Shown here: positions 42,116 to 51,600 of the stretch, one piece after another
Layout: every line of letters begins with the position of its first letter
Numbering within the stretch: the first letter of the stretch is position 1
IMG/VR virus record: IMGVR_UViG_3300036853_000417
Location: 18,151-82,150 of that record
Reading direction: 5' to 3' (one strand)
DNA from: a virus
DNA length: 64,000 bases
Position numbers and translations under genes: made by a program
The notes under the pieces: generated by a model
Told to the model about the DNA's origin: nothing
Databases searched by the model: none
Seen by the model: the letters and a program-made list of their open reading frames with translations, nothing else

Positions 42116-42487
42116 ATGATTGATGATTTTAGTCCCATCATGCAGGGAGATACGGGTAATCCATTTAATGTGCAAATTCGATATACGGCTAATGGAAAAC
42201 CATATCCACTTGATAATGTCACCTTTAGCATGAAAATGCAGATTATCGAAACAATTGGAGATATTGGGAAAGTAGGTATGGTCAAGACCTGTTCAGTCAG
42301 TGGGGATGGTGCGGTGATTGTGGATGATGCTGAAAATGGTAAGTGCCATCGACAGTGGCAACCGGAGGATGTAGACATTCCTGGGAAATGGGGGATTTAT
42401 CTGAAAGCAATAAGAGCGGGACGGAGCGTTACAGGGGATAATGGATTTGGCCATCCAAAAACTATTACCATTCTTCCAGCACCATAG
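42116..42487 (+). CDS. BppU-like N-terminal domain protein
   Basis: 123 residues. DFSPIMQGDTGNPFNVQIRY and a following PYPLDNVTFSMKMQ resemble the Ig-like N-terminal domain of baseplate/receptor proteins (BppU-type). GGAG precedes the ATG, which is 1 bp beyond the repeat protein. Likely an attachment domain for fibres. Confidence 0.6.
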   Translation: MIDDFSPIMQGDTGNPFNVQIRYTANGKPYPLDNVTFSMKMQIIETIGDIGKVGMVKTCSVSGDGAVIVDDAENGKCHRQWQPEDVDIPGKWGIYLKAIRAGRSVTGDNGFGHPKTITILPAP

Positions 42488-42499
42488 AAAGAGCAACAC

Positions 42500-43411
42500 A
42501 TGCCAAAATATCTCACCACACAACAATATAGAGATCTTGATGCAGGTACCAGCCTTGCTGACATCAATGACTTTACTCTGGCAAGGCTTATTGCTCGCGC
42601 TGAAACAGCAGTCGATGCTCATATGGGATTTGATCTCGCTTATGGGGGATTTGAACCGCATCCTGTCTGGGTTCAATGCGCATATGATATGCAATCACGA
42701 AAAATAACCTATGCTGGAATTGTACCGGTACAGGTCATTAATCGCTATCGTATACAAATTTCAAATCAGGGGGATGGTTCGGGCTTTTTTGCCACTATTC
42801 GACCACAGGATTGTGTGATTAATCAGGGAGATAAATACATTGAAATTGTCCCGTTTCAAGCAATCACCTTTGATATTACTCCTTTCCTTTTTCAGTTTGG
42901 TCTTAATCCTCCTATTATGCAGATGGATAGTTTTGTCTGTTTTTATACCCCGTTCTTCAATGACGCTTTATATAACACAGGAGATAACAGGGCATATAGG
43001 GCGCTACGAGGATTCTGGGCATCAACCTATATCCAGGCAACATATTTACAACCATTTCAGATACCACAGGTTCCTCCCATTGTGTATGTAGATGGGATTA
43101 TTGCAACAGATTACACGATAGATTATACGGAAGGGGCTATCACGTTTGATGAAGCGCAATCGGCAAATGCAAAAGTTACCGCTGATTACACAGCACAAAT
43201 ACCGGATACGGTGCGAGAGGCAACAATTCGTCAGGTCACGTACATTTTGGAACAGAGAGCGCTCAAAAAGACGGGAATGGGAAGCATCATGCGTGCCAGG
43301 AATGCTGATCAAGAAATACAACTCTTTTCGAAAGGGGATGGACAGATAGTTGTTCTCTGTGAAGAGGCTGCAAAATGTCTCGTAAATTATGAGGAGATTG
43401 CAATCGCATGA
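42500..43411 (+). CDS. head-tail connector-like protein
   Basis: 303 residues. The start KYLTTQQYRDLDAGTSLADI and RAETAVDAHMGF resembles gp6-type head-tail adaptors that begin with a short helical bundle; the long middle is beta-rich. The last third (TVREATIRQVTYILEQRALK) returns to helix. It is followed by genes of the sizes expected for stopper, tail completion and terminator proteins. Confidence 0.6.
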   Translation: MPKYLTTQQYRDLDAGTSLADINDFTLARLIARAETAVDAHMGFDLAYGGFEPHPVWVQCAYDMQSRKITYAGIVPVQVINRYRIQISNQGDGSGFFATIRPQDCVINQGDKYIEIVPFQAITFDITPFLFQFGLNPPIMQMDSFVCFYTPFFNDALYNTGDNRAYRALRGFWASTYIQATYLQPFQIPQVPPIVYVDGIIATDYTIDYTEGAITFDEAQSANAKVTADYTAQIPDTVREATIRQVTYILEQRALKKTGMGSIMRARNADQEIQLFSKGDGQIVVLCEEAAKCLVNYEEIAIA

Positions 43412-43788
43412 TTCCGCTGAAAAATGTCGTCATCTCAACTAAACGTCCGGGCATCTATACCGCATCAACAGGAACATCTGCACCAGGTCCTTACCTCTCG
43501 CTGGTTCCAGCATATGCAGGACCTGTCCCGGAGTCTGACTATCGCACAGGGACAGCCCCCATTTTGGAAAGTGATTATCTGCTAAAAGTGGACATTGGAA
43601 TAGACATTAGGAAAGGAGACATTATTAGCGAGGTGTGCCTTAACAATTCACCTGTATATAGTGCATGGGATGAACTGGGAATCAATGAAACGCTTCTCGT
43701 CAGTTTTGCTAGAAATAGTTCGGCTGGAGTTTTGCAGCATCGCAGAGTCTACTGCAAACGTATTACAGCAGGTGGACCTGTAGTATAG
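43408..43788 (+). CDS. head-tail joining hypothetical protein
   Basis: 126 residues, overlapping the upstream gene by 4 bp (ATGA). Beta-rich, no family recognised; the position suits a stopper-type protein. Confidence 0.55.
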   Translation: MIPLKNVVISTKRPGIYTASTGTSAPGPYLSLVPAYAGPVPESDYRTGTAPILESDYLLKVDIGIDIRKGDIISEVCLNNSPVYSAWDELGINETLLVSFARNSSAGVLQHRRVYCKRITAGGPVV

Positions 43789-43799
43789 GAGGAAAGATA

Positions 43800-44045
43800 A
43801 TGAGTAATTCAGTTTTAGCACGATTTTCATTACAAGAAGTGGCACGCGTTTACTACTGGCAAGAGCCGCATCAAGCAACCAGGATACGACTACAGGCTGT
43901 GCATGGAGAGCCATTTGGAAGTGCCACGCCAAGCGCAAATATAGAAATGGTCATTGTCAATCCAGAAGCAGCAGCCGTCTTCAACAATGCTGAGATTGGT
44001 AAGGAGTTCAATGTCATGATCTCTCCTGTTGAGGATCAGACATGA
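43800..44045 (+). CDS. small head-tail module protein
   Basis: 81 residues with AGGAGG ahead of the ATG. The end NNAEIGKEFNVMISPVED looks like a beta-barrel strand. It overlaps the next gene by 4 bp (ATGA). Confidence 0.55.
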   Translation: MSNSVLARFSLQEVARVYYWQEPHQATRIRLQAVHGEPFGSATPSANIEMVIVNPEAAAVFNNAEIGKEFNVMISPVEDQT

Positions 44046-44548
44046 ACATTAAAAGTGATGCATCTGGCATGGACATCCTTTACCAACAATTCAGTCGGTT
44101 GTATGCAGAATTTCCTTATATGACACGAGAGATTGCACGACACACTGGTGATGCGGTTACGCAATTACTCCATGATAGTGCACCTCGTGGTTCCCTCGGA
44201 GGACCGCCACCTCCGGGGGATGCGGGAGGCTCACTTGCATCCTCGTTTCAGGCAGAGGTGATAGAAATCGGTGGGGGAAGTGTTACGCTCAACCTGTTCA
44301 CCAGTCAACCAACCAAGCTGGGATACGTGACAAAGGGGACGGGTATCTATGGTCCCTCGCGTCATCGTATTGTCCCTCGTGAAAAGCGAGCGCTATTCTG
44401 GCAGGGAGCTGCGCATCCCTACCGCAGTGTTGCCGGACAACGCCCGAACAACTTCGTTAAACGAGTACGCAATCGCTTTGACGAGATTGTCCAAACGGAA
44501 ATGGATCGCTTGATCGAGGAGATGAATCAAATGGTAGGAGGTGGATGA
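44042..44548 (+). CDS. HK97 gp10-like tail completion protein
   Basis: 168 residues. Helix-rich start, then SAPRGSLGGPPPPGDAGGSL, corresponding to the P-x-TG-x-L-x-x-S motif of gp10-like proteins, and a beta segment with the IYGPSRHRIVP turn. Proteins of this family bridge the connector and tail. Followed by an overlapping gene that starts with an operator-like palindrome. Confidence 0.65.
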   Translation: MNIKSDASGMDILYQQFSRLYAEFPYMTREIARHTGDAVTQLLHDSAPRGSLGGPPPPGDAGGSLASSFQAEVIEIGGGSVTLNLFTSQPTKLGYVTKGTGIYGPSRHRIVPREKRALFWQGAAHPYRSVAGQRPNNFVKRVRNRFDEIVQTEMDRLIEEMNQMVGGG

Positions 44549-45128
44549 GACACCTCCCAAAAATTATACACATAATTTTTTGTTGATAGAGGAGATGCAG
44601 AGAGTGCTACGTGGATTCAACAATCCGCAGGATGTTCTGACAGTGATGGGTGTGTTTAAACAACTCTTGCCGAGTGACCCAAAAACAGGACAATCTAATA
44701 CCAGACTTGGGGACATTATGAGCGCAACTGGGGTTGATCTTATCTACATCCAAAAGCGCTATGAAATGTTGCTCGGTCCCAAACCAGCACTCTTAATTGA
44801 GGCGGGTCCTCAGATATCAAGGCTCGCAGCAGGAGAGGGACGGGATGGAGAGATGCGCATCAAGATCCGTTACATTGACACCTGGGATCGTCAACCTGAT
44901 ACCATTGATACCATCAAATTAAACAATATGATCGATCTCATGCGCATGCAGGCAAATCTGGAAAACAACGATGCATCCACCTTTCAGAGGCATGATTACA
45001 GTATGAGCCTGCCAACGATGACACTTGGAGGATATGAGGGAGCCATTGATGACGTGACCATACCAGGAACCAGCCTTATTGTTCATGATCTTGACGTTGT
45101 GGTCAATGTGCTCCCGTATGATGTCTGA
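44541..45128 (+). CDS. tail terminator-like hypothetical protein
   Basis: 195 residues from GTG, with GGAG in the preceding codons; an internal ATG at MQRVLRGFNN is possible but would have its ribosome site too close. The MRIKIRYIDTWDRQPDTIDT segment suits a tail-terminator fold. The first codons contain a perfect copy of the 20-bp palindrome found at early promoters. Confidence 0.6.
   Translation: MDETPPKNYTHNFLLIEEMQRVLRGFNNPQDVLTVMGVFKQLLPSDPKTGQSNTRLGDIMSATGVDLIYIQKRYEMLLGPKPALLIEAGPQISRLAAGEGRDGEMRIKIRYIDTWDRQPDTIDTIKLNNMIDLMRMQANLENNDASTFQRHDYSMSLPTMTLGGYEGAIDDVTIPGTSLIVHDLDVVVNVLPYDV
44560..44579. promoter_or_regulatory. 20-bp palindromic operator candidate, copy 3, inside a gene
   Basis: AAAATTAT, ACAC, ATAATTTT, a perfect palindrome, lies 20 bp inside the coding start of the tail gene at 44541. 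No promoter of the repeated cassette accompanies it. Confidence 0.6.
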
Positions 45129-45141
45129 TCAGGAGGAAAAG

Positions 45142-45534
45142 ATGGAAGAAGAATTTGTACCTGCACGATATATCGGCAATCACATTGTAGATTTACAGAA
45201 AAGTCGAAGAGACTGGAAACACATTGATGGCACTCCCATGACCAATCTTCAATTAAGCAATGGTGATGTTGTCATGATGCCTGCACAGGAGGTCATCGGT
45301 CAAACATTCTTCTTTGATCGCAACGGCAATGCCCCTCCTCTCTGGCTTGGATATGGTCGTGTCGTCAAGTCCGAACACGCTGCTGTTCCTGTAGAGGATC
45401 TGGGACCCCTGGGATATGAGTTTCATGATGGCCGACCTGATTTTGAGGTGCTTGAAACACCGTCAGAGCAATCTCCAGAAGCTATTCCAGAATCGATCAC
45501 GATTGATGAAAGACAGGTTGAGGAGGAAAAGTAA
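45142..45534 (+). CDS. small tail-module protein
   Basis: 130 residues starting MEEEFVPARY, with AGGAGG 5 bp upstream. The C-terminus is acidic. It lies directly before, and 1 bp from, the tail tube gene. No family recognised. Confidence 0.58.
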   Translation: MEEEFVPARYIGNHIVDLQKSRRDWKHIDGTPMTNLQLSNGDVVMMPAQEVIGQTFFFDRNGNAPPLWLGYGRVVKSEHAAVPVEDLGPLGYEFHDGRPDFEVLETPSEQSPEAIPESITIDERQVEEEK

Positions 45535-46803
45535 ATGGCGTTAATTGTACCAGTTCGTGAAAATAATGGATACCTTGGTTTTAGCAAACAGACGGTATCA
45601 GATGTAGCGGTTGCGCCATCGGTATTTCCCAGGTGGATGGACGGATCTGGAATTGAGATAATAGCAGACTCCGAAACCATTGAGGAAGGAGAAGGATCAC
45701 GCCGCACATCCATTATTATTAAAAATGGGCAAAGGGCAAAAATAAAGCTGAAAGCCGCTTTTCGTGCCAATGAGTTAGGGTTTTTTGAGGCGGCTTCAAT
45801 GGGGAGTGGAAGTGATGTGTATACTGCCCCAACTGTCAGCACAACCCTTTCGGCAAATACAGTAGTGGGAGCAACAACCATTTCCGTTGCTGCTAACACA
45901 GGACTGACAGGAAGTGGCACACTTGCCCTGGTCATCGAGCCTGGAACCGTAACAGAGGAGATTGCAATTTTCACCATTCCACCAACCGGTGTGGGACCCT
46001 ACATTCTTACTGTTGCTAATGGAGGAACACTCAAACTTGCTCACACCTCAGCGGGCGCAGTAAAGGGTAGTGCATCACATGTGCTCACTGATCAGACAGA
46101 TGGCGATTATTATACCAGTGAGGTCGGTCTTGGCAATCTCTCCGGGGGTCCTGGAACGGCCATTCGTGTGCGTTCCTGTAAAGTTTCATCTTTCGAGAGA
46201 AGTGGGGAACACGGCAAAATCTTAATCCATGAAGTTGAGCTGACTGGCATTGTTTCAGTTGTACAGGTAACTCCTGCGACCATTACCCTGGAACAACATT
46301 TACCCTTCCTTTTCACTCACATGAATGGGGGAGTAACACTTGATGGCTCAACTTCTGGTGATGCTGCAAATCTGACCAAATTTAAGATTGCTCAGGACAA
46401 CAAGCTTGATGAAGATACACAGGCTGAAGCATTTACGCTTGCTGCACTGCTCTTCGGCAATCTTGAGATTAAAGTAAGCTACAGCGCGATCTTTACCTCG
46501 TTTAGTAAACTTGCCCTGATTTACTTCGGCAGTACTACTGGCACCACTGATTCTTCAGTCGTTGGACTGGGATCACTCATCATGACATTCACACAACCAG
46601 ACACCTTCCAAACGGTGCAATACAAGATTTTAACGCTTGCGTATTCAAAAGGAAAGTTTCCTGAATTAAAGAAGGGTGGAAAGCATTTTACGGTTGATAT
46701 CGATGATGCGATGAGTATTGCAGCTCCATTATCAGGAGCTGGGCTAAACAATGCGTACCTGCTACAAACAACCATTACCAATACACAGTACAGTCAATAT
46801 TAG
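45535..46803 (+). CDS. major tail tube protein
   Basis: 422 residues. The N-terminal part (GYLGFSKQTVSDVAVAPSVF, IEEGEGSRRTS) and the C-terminal strand order match phage tail-tube proteins. A Thr/Ser/Val-rich insertion at about residues 90-185 resembles an extra surface domain. GAGGAAAAG precedes the ATG. It would polymerise to the tail tube on the tape measure. Confidence 0.75.
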   Translation: MALIVPVRENNGYLGFSKQTVSDVAVAPSVFPRWMDGSGIEIIADSETIEEGEGSRRTSIIIKNGQRAKIKLKAAFRANELGFFEAASMGSGSDVYTAPTVSTTLSANTVVGATTISVAANTGLTGSGTLALVIEPGTVTEEIAIFTIPPTGVGPYILTVANGGTLKLAHTSAGAVKGSASHVLTDQTDGDYYTSEVGLGNLSGGPGTAIRVRSCKVSSFERSGEHGKILIHEVELTGIVSVVQVTPATITLEQHLPFLFTHMNGGVTLDGSTSGDAANLTKFKIAQDNKLDEDTQAEAFTLAALLFGNLEIKVSYSAIFTSFSKLALIYFGSTTGTTDSSVVGLGSLIMTFTQPDTFQTVQYKILTLAYSKGKFPELKKGGKHFTVDIDDAMSIAAPLSGAGLNNAYLLQTTITNTQYSQY

Positions 46804-46852
46804 GGACTATTCGGAATAGTGCATGGAATCCAAAAAGAGAGGGATGTAACCA

Positions 46853-47695
46853 GTGATACAAAAACCTCGTTTGCTTGATCTTTGCTGTAAGGCTGGTGGG
46901 ACGTCGGTTGGGTATGCGCGTGCTGGTTTTGAGGTTGTAGGTGTGGATATCGAATCACAACCGAATTATCCCTATACGTTCTACCAGTCTGATGCATTAA
47001 CTTTTGACCTGATAGGTTTTGACGTTATAGCGGTTAGTCCCCCGTGTCAAGGTTATTCACAGTCCAGTTACTTCCACAAGGGAGCTAGGGCAAAACATCC
47101 TTTGCTTATAGGTGCATTCCGTGAACGTTTACAAGTTTCTGGATTGCCTTACATTATCGAGAATGTAGAGAAAGCTTTACTCGATATGCGCAACCCTATT
47201 CTGCTTTGCGGTGAAATGTTTGGATTGCGAACATATAGACATCGACTTTTTGAGAGTAACATACTGCTTTATGCTCCATATCATCCCCCTCACATTATGC
47301 CAGTAGCAGGACCAGGGGCTATAGCAAGAGCAGGGGAATATTGGAGTGTTGGCGGTCACTTTGGACAGAAAGAGAGAGCACAGAGGGAAGCATTAGGAAT
47401 TGATTGGATGAAGACAACTGAAGAGATAGCAAACGCGATACCTCCAATTTATACGGAATGGATAGGCTTACAAGTTCTTCAGGCATTGAGTAAGCGTCGT
47501 CAAGAGGTGCGAATACAGTTATGTGAGTGTGGATGCAGAAGAATAGCCAAACCAGCTAACAGCAGGGGAAGGCCAGGAAAGTATGCATCAGATGCTTGTA
47601 GAGTACATGTAAATCGGGCAAAAGGGGTGCATGTTACGAAACTCGCAAAGGTCGTTACTGGTCACTCTATGAAAATTTTACACGATTCTGAATAG
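46853..47695 (+). CDS. C5-cytosine DNA methyltransferase
   Basis: 280 residues from GTG with GAGAGGG ahead. Motif I is LLDLCCKAGGTSVGYARAGF, motif IV AVSPPCQGYSQ with catalytic Cys65, motif VI IIENVEKA near 105 and motif VIII RTYRHRLFES. The usual target-recognition domain is short. The last 60 residues are an unusual Cys/Arg-rich tail (CECGCRRIAKPANSRGRPGK). It would make 5-methylcytosine, the substrate a TET-like enzyme needs. Its place between tail tube and tail chaperone genes is unexpected and suggests insertion. Confidence 0.9.
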   Translation: MIQKPRLLDLCCKAGGTSVGYARAGFEVVGVDIESQPNYPYTFYQSDALTFDLIGFDVIAVSPPCQGYSQSSYFHKGARAKHPLLIGAFRERLQVSGLPYIIENVEKALLDMRNPILLCGEMFGLRTYRHRLFESNILLYAPYHPPHIMPVAGPGAIARAGEYWSVGGHFGQKERAQREALGIDWMKTTEEIANAIPPIYTEWIGLQVLQALSKRRQEVRIQLCECGCRRIAKPANSRGRPGKYASDACRVHVNRAKGVHVTKLAKVVTGHSMKILHDSE

Positions 47696-47717
47696 CCAAT
47701 ATTAAGGAGGAGATGGA

Positions 47718-48191
47718 ATGAACACAACACAGAATGGAATGATTGGATTTTCAGAGGAACAGTTAGAGACGGTGATGCAATCACTGGAACTGGCAAATCC
47801 AGATGAAGTCACCAATGAAGTCATTGATGTTCGAGTGCGCTTTTATCGTGATGAGCCAGTGCTTGATGATAGTGGTAATCCTTTTTGCGATGAGAAAGGT
47901 CATCCCTTCACCTATCGAAGAGCAGGTATGCGTACCGCGCATATTCAAAACATTGTTCCGGTCAATGTCTATGCTCGCTCCATTGCCATTTCAGAGGGGT
48001 TTGCAGGAGGAACGCCAACGGCTGAACAGGTTGAGGCAATGGGCGATCTGGTCCATCAAGTCTGGAAAATCAGTGAGCCGTTTATGACACGAAAAATGTT
48101 GATTGAAGAAGGTATTGATGGTGATGTTGTTTTTGGACTCTTCATGCGTTTTTTCGCCAAGCTGAACCGCCCGTTGAACAACAAAGCGTAG
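47718..48191 (+). CDS. tail assembly chaperone (G-like), zero-frame product
   Basis: 157 residues with AAGGAGGAG ahead. Acidic, helical, it sits between tail tube and tape measure where tail assembly chaperones lie. The zero frame stops after PLNNKA. Just before, the bases U UUU UUC at 48149-48155 permit a -1 shift into the next frame, giving a longer chaperone. Confidence 0.75.
   Translation: MNTTQNGMIGFSEEQLETVMQSLELANPDEVTNEVIDVRVRFYRDEPVLDDSGNPFCDEKGHPFTYRRAGMRTAHIQNIVPVNVYARSIAISEGFAGGTPTAEQVEAMGDLVHQVWKISEPFMTRKMLIEEGIDGDVVFGLFMRFFAKLNRPLNNKA
48149..48155 (+). promoter_or_regulatory. -1 ribosomal frameshift site (U UUU UUC)
   Basis: Read in the zero frame as CGT TTT TTC, the heptamer fits the X XXY YYZ rule. 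After slipping, codons from 48155 run open through 48191 and join the 125-residue frame at 48257 in phase, giving a 305-residue G-T type fusion. This is the classic tail-chaperone arrangement. Confidence 0.85.
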
Positions 48192-48634
48192 CACGCAGGG
48201 AGTACAACGCCAGGCATAGGCGCGGTTCAGTTATTGATGATGGTGTTATTGATCCTTTGTGTGATTGGGATGAAAAAGCTATCCAGAAAGCCATCTCCGA
48301 AGCTCACAAAATTCAGAAATGGGATGAAGAGGCGTCAAGACAGATGCTGGCACAGGTGCAGGCAGTCAAAATAGGTAGCAGGACAAGCAGAGAACCGTAT
48401 GACCTGATGAAGCTATTTGCCCGCGTGCTCTACCACTACAAGGGAGCGATTGCCGACGCGGATTTTGATCGGATGGATTACCGAAGATTTTTTGGATATG
48501 TACGAGAGTTAGACCTGATTCTAGAGGAGGAGCATGAGGCGACAAAAGAGAATAGTAACGGCAATGTGCAAACAACACTTTCTCAAATTCCACAGGCCAA
48601 TGACTATGACGGAGAAGTGATCAAGTTGGTATGA
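48155..48634 (+). CDS. tail assembly chaperone T-like extension (frameshift product)
   Basis: 159 codons in the -1 frame with no stop between the slippery site and 48634. The first 34 codons have no good independent start, and a TTG at 48257 (reads MCDWDEKAIQKAI) lacks a Shine-Dalgarno site, so expression as a frameshift fusion with the upstream protein is likelier. Mostly helical. It ends 9 bp before the tape measure gene. Confidence 0.75.
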   Translation, partial: RQAEPPVEQQSVARREYNARHRRGSVIDDGVIDPLCDWDEKAIQKAISEAHKIQKWDEEASRQMLAQVQAVKIGSRTSREPYDLMKLFARVLYHYKGAIADADFDRMDYRRFFGYVRELDLILEEEHEATKENSNGNVQTTLSQIPQANDYDGEVIKLV

Positions 48635-48643
48635 GGTAGAACG

Positions 48644-51600
48644 ATGGTAGATGAGACGATATGGAAACTTGGGATTCAACTGGGCAATAGCCAGGCTGTA
48701 CTTGATGGACTCAAGAATGCGCTCTCCTCTGTCAAAGATCGCTTTGCTGAAATCGGCAATCAGGCTACTAAATTTACCTCCAATTTCAAGGCAACAAACA
48801 CCAGTATTGCTGATCTTGGAAGTCGCGCCGCAGCCGCCGGGCTAGACCTCTCTCGATTGACCACCTCTCAAGTCCGGGCATCTGAAGCAGCAAAACGCTT
48901 GGAGCTTGCCCAGGCCCAGGCAACCGCAGCGCTGGCACGTGCCAATGACATGGCAAAAAGTGGTTCTGCTTCTGCCGAAAGGATAGCTGTTGCTTATGCT
49001 CAGGCTACTCTTGCTGCTGCAAGAATAAAGAGTGCAGAGGATGCGGTGAGTGTTGCCATGCAGAAAGTGCAGACAGAAGCAGCACAACTTTCATCTTCTT
49101 TAAACAATAGTACGCACCATACCAATCTCTTTGCCAATGCCATCTCAAGCGCAAAGTCGCATATTGCTAGTTTTCATGCCTCTCTTTCCAGTGCTGCAGA
49201 TAAAGTGGTCGATTTTGGCAGTAAAGCTGGTATGGGTATTTTTGCACTCCAACAAATCGGACAAACAGCCATAAGTGTAGCGCAATCTCTCTTTCAACCA
49301 GCTCTGGCAATCGAGCAGACAAACGTTGCCTTTAAAGGGCTTTTCCAGGGTAATCAACAGGCAGCGGCAGCATTTCTCGACAAACTTCATCAATTCGATG
49401 ATGCCTCTACCTTCTTTGATTGGCCAACACTCACACAATCCTCGCGCTCACTCATTGCGATGAAGGTTGGGGTGGGAGATATCATTCCACTCATGCGTGG
49501 GTTAGGAAACACGATTGCGACGATGGGAGGGGGAACAGATGAAGTAAATAGAGCAGTCCTTGCTATCGGTCAGATGTCAGCCAAGACAAAAATTTCGGCT
49601 GAAGAGATGAATCAGTTAACCGAGGTCGGTATCCCCGGCTGGGACATGCTTTCAGAGTCAATGCATAAGCCAATTCCAGAACTGATGAAAATGTCAGAAC
49701 AAGGGAAATTGCTTTCAGCAGAAGCAATTCCAGCACTGATTCAAGGGATGGAGCGCTTCTCGACTGGTATGGCGGATCAAGCAACGACTGCGGCTGGCAT
49801 GTTTGATCGAATGAAAAACAGCGCAATAAAGGCGCTTATTGCACTCACCTCGCCCATTCTCGAAAGCGCAAAGGGTCAATTTAAAGCAATCGCAGATACC
49901 GTTTCCTCTCCTGCATTCCAGCAATTTGCAACAACGGTCGGGCAAGATATTGCAGGTGCACTGGCAACCGTCAGTGGCTTTCTATCTGGAACCGTTATTC
50001 CAGCAATTCAGACGGCTAACACCTGGATTGGTCAGTTCACCGGAACTGGCAATGCACTCATTCCTGTTTTAGCTGGTATTGGATCTATTGTTGCTGCTGT
50101 TGTTATTCCCGCCCTGGTCAGTCTTGTTGCATCTGTTGGCCCATTTCTACTACTTGGCGCAGCGATAGCTGGACTCACTGCTATCTTTTTACATTTTTAT
50201 AATTCTAATGCAGGTTTTAGAGAATTTATCAACAGTATAGGACAATCTATACAAAACGTATGGAAAATCATATCATCTAATTTCATGCCTGCTCTACAAA
50301 TAGTTGGATCATTTCTTCAGACCACCTTCCAACCCGTGTGGCAACAACTGGTTGATACCTGGCAAACACAACTCCTACCTTCCTGGAATCAACTGATGGT
50401 GGCACTGCAACGAGCAACCCCTCTCTTCCAGCTTATCGGTGTAGCCATCCTCATCATACTTGTTAGTTCCATACGGGCACTGGCAGGGCTGCTTCCCGGC
50501 GTTATTCAGGTTTTCGGAGGAATTGTACAGTTTATTTCAGGCGCAATACAAATAATTACCAATATTATCATGTTTTTTGTTCATTTGTGTACAGGACAGT
50601 TTGATCAGCTAGGAGGTGATCTGGGCGGTATATGGCAGGGTATCGTTACTATGTTTTCAGGTGTTTGGAATATTATCATTGGGATATTCAGGGCAGCAAT
50701 AGGATACATTACTGGATATTTTAGTCCAGTTAGTCAGTTTTTTATCGATAAATTTAATGATGCTAAAAATGGAATAGTAAATGTATTTGGTAATATCGGT
50801 GCATGGTTCGGAGATAGATACAGAGACATACAAAACGTATTTATCGGGATAGGTGCCTGGTTCGGTGATCGATTCCGTGAGATTTCCGCCCCGCTAATGC
50901 CTGTCATCTCATATATTGGCTCAATATTCCAAACACTCTGGAATATTATCATTGCCATTTTTGGCATATTCGGCAAGTGGTTCCGTGACCGGTGGCAGGA
51001 GGTTGTGGTTATTTTCTCTCCTGCTGCTGCTGTATTCCGTTATATATTTACTACCGCGTGGAATGCTGTTACTGGCGTTTTTGCATTTCTTGGAGGGTGG
51101 TTCCGTGATCGGTTGAATGAAGTGATTTCACATGTCATTTCATTCAAAGATAGTGTTATCGGTAAATTTAACGAAGTAAGTGCGGGTGTCAATAATATAT
51201 TTCACAATATGATAAATAGTATAATAGACAGATTAAATAACGGAATCACAGCAGTAGAGAATTTTGTCAACTTTTTTGGACAGGGACTCAACTCTATTGC
51301 AGCAGCACTGGGGACAAGGGGAGTTATCGCAGTTGTTCACTTGAACCGTATCCCCCATTACGCAGAAGGGACAGCAGGGCATCCCGGTGGACCGATGGTC
51401 ATTGGTGAAGAGGGACCCGAACTGGTTATTGCCCCTCGTGGAACAGCCGTTCTTTCAGCGCAGGAAACAAGAGCGTTTTTTTCTGGTCGTATCCCTGGCT
51501 ATGCAGGTGGAATAGGAGATATCACAGGAAGCATCATAGGTTGGATTGCAGGTGGAGCAAAATCCATTTTAGATAATGTCATAAGAGCTATGGGTATTTC

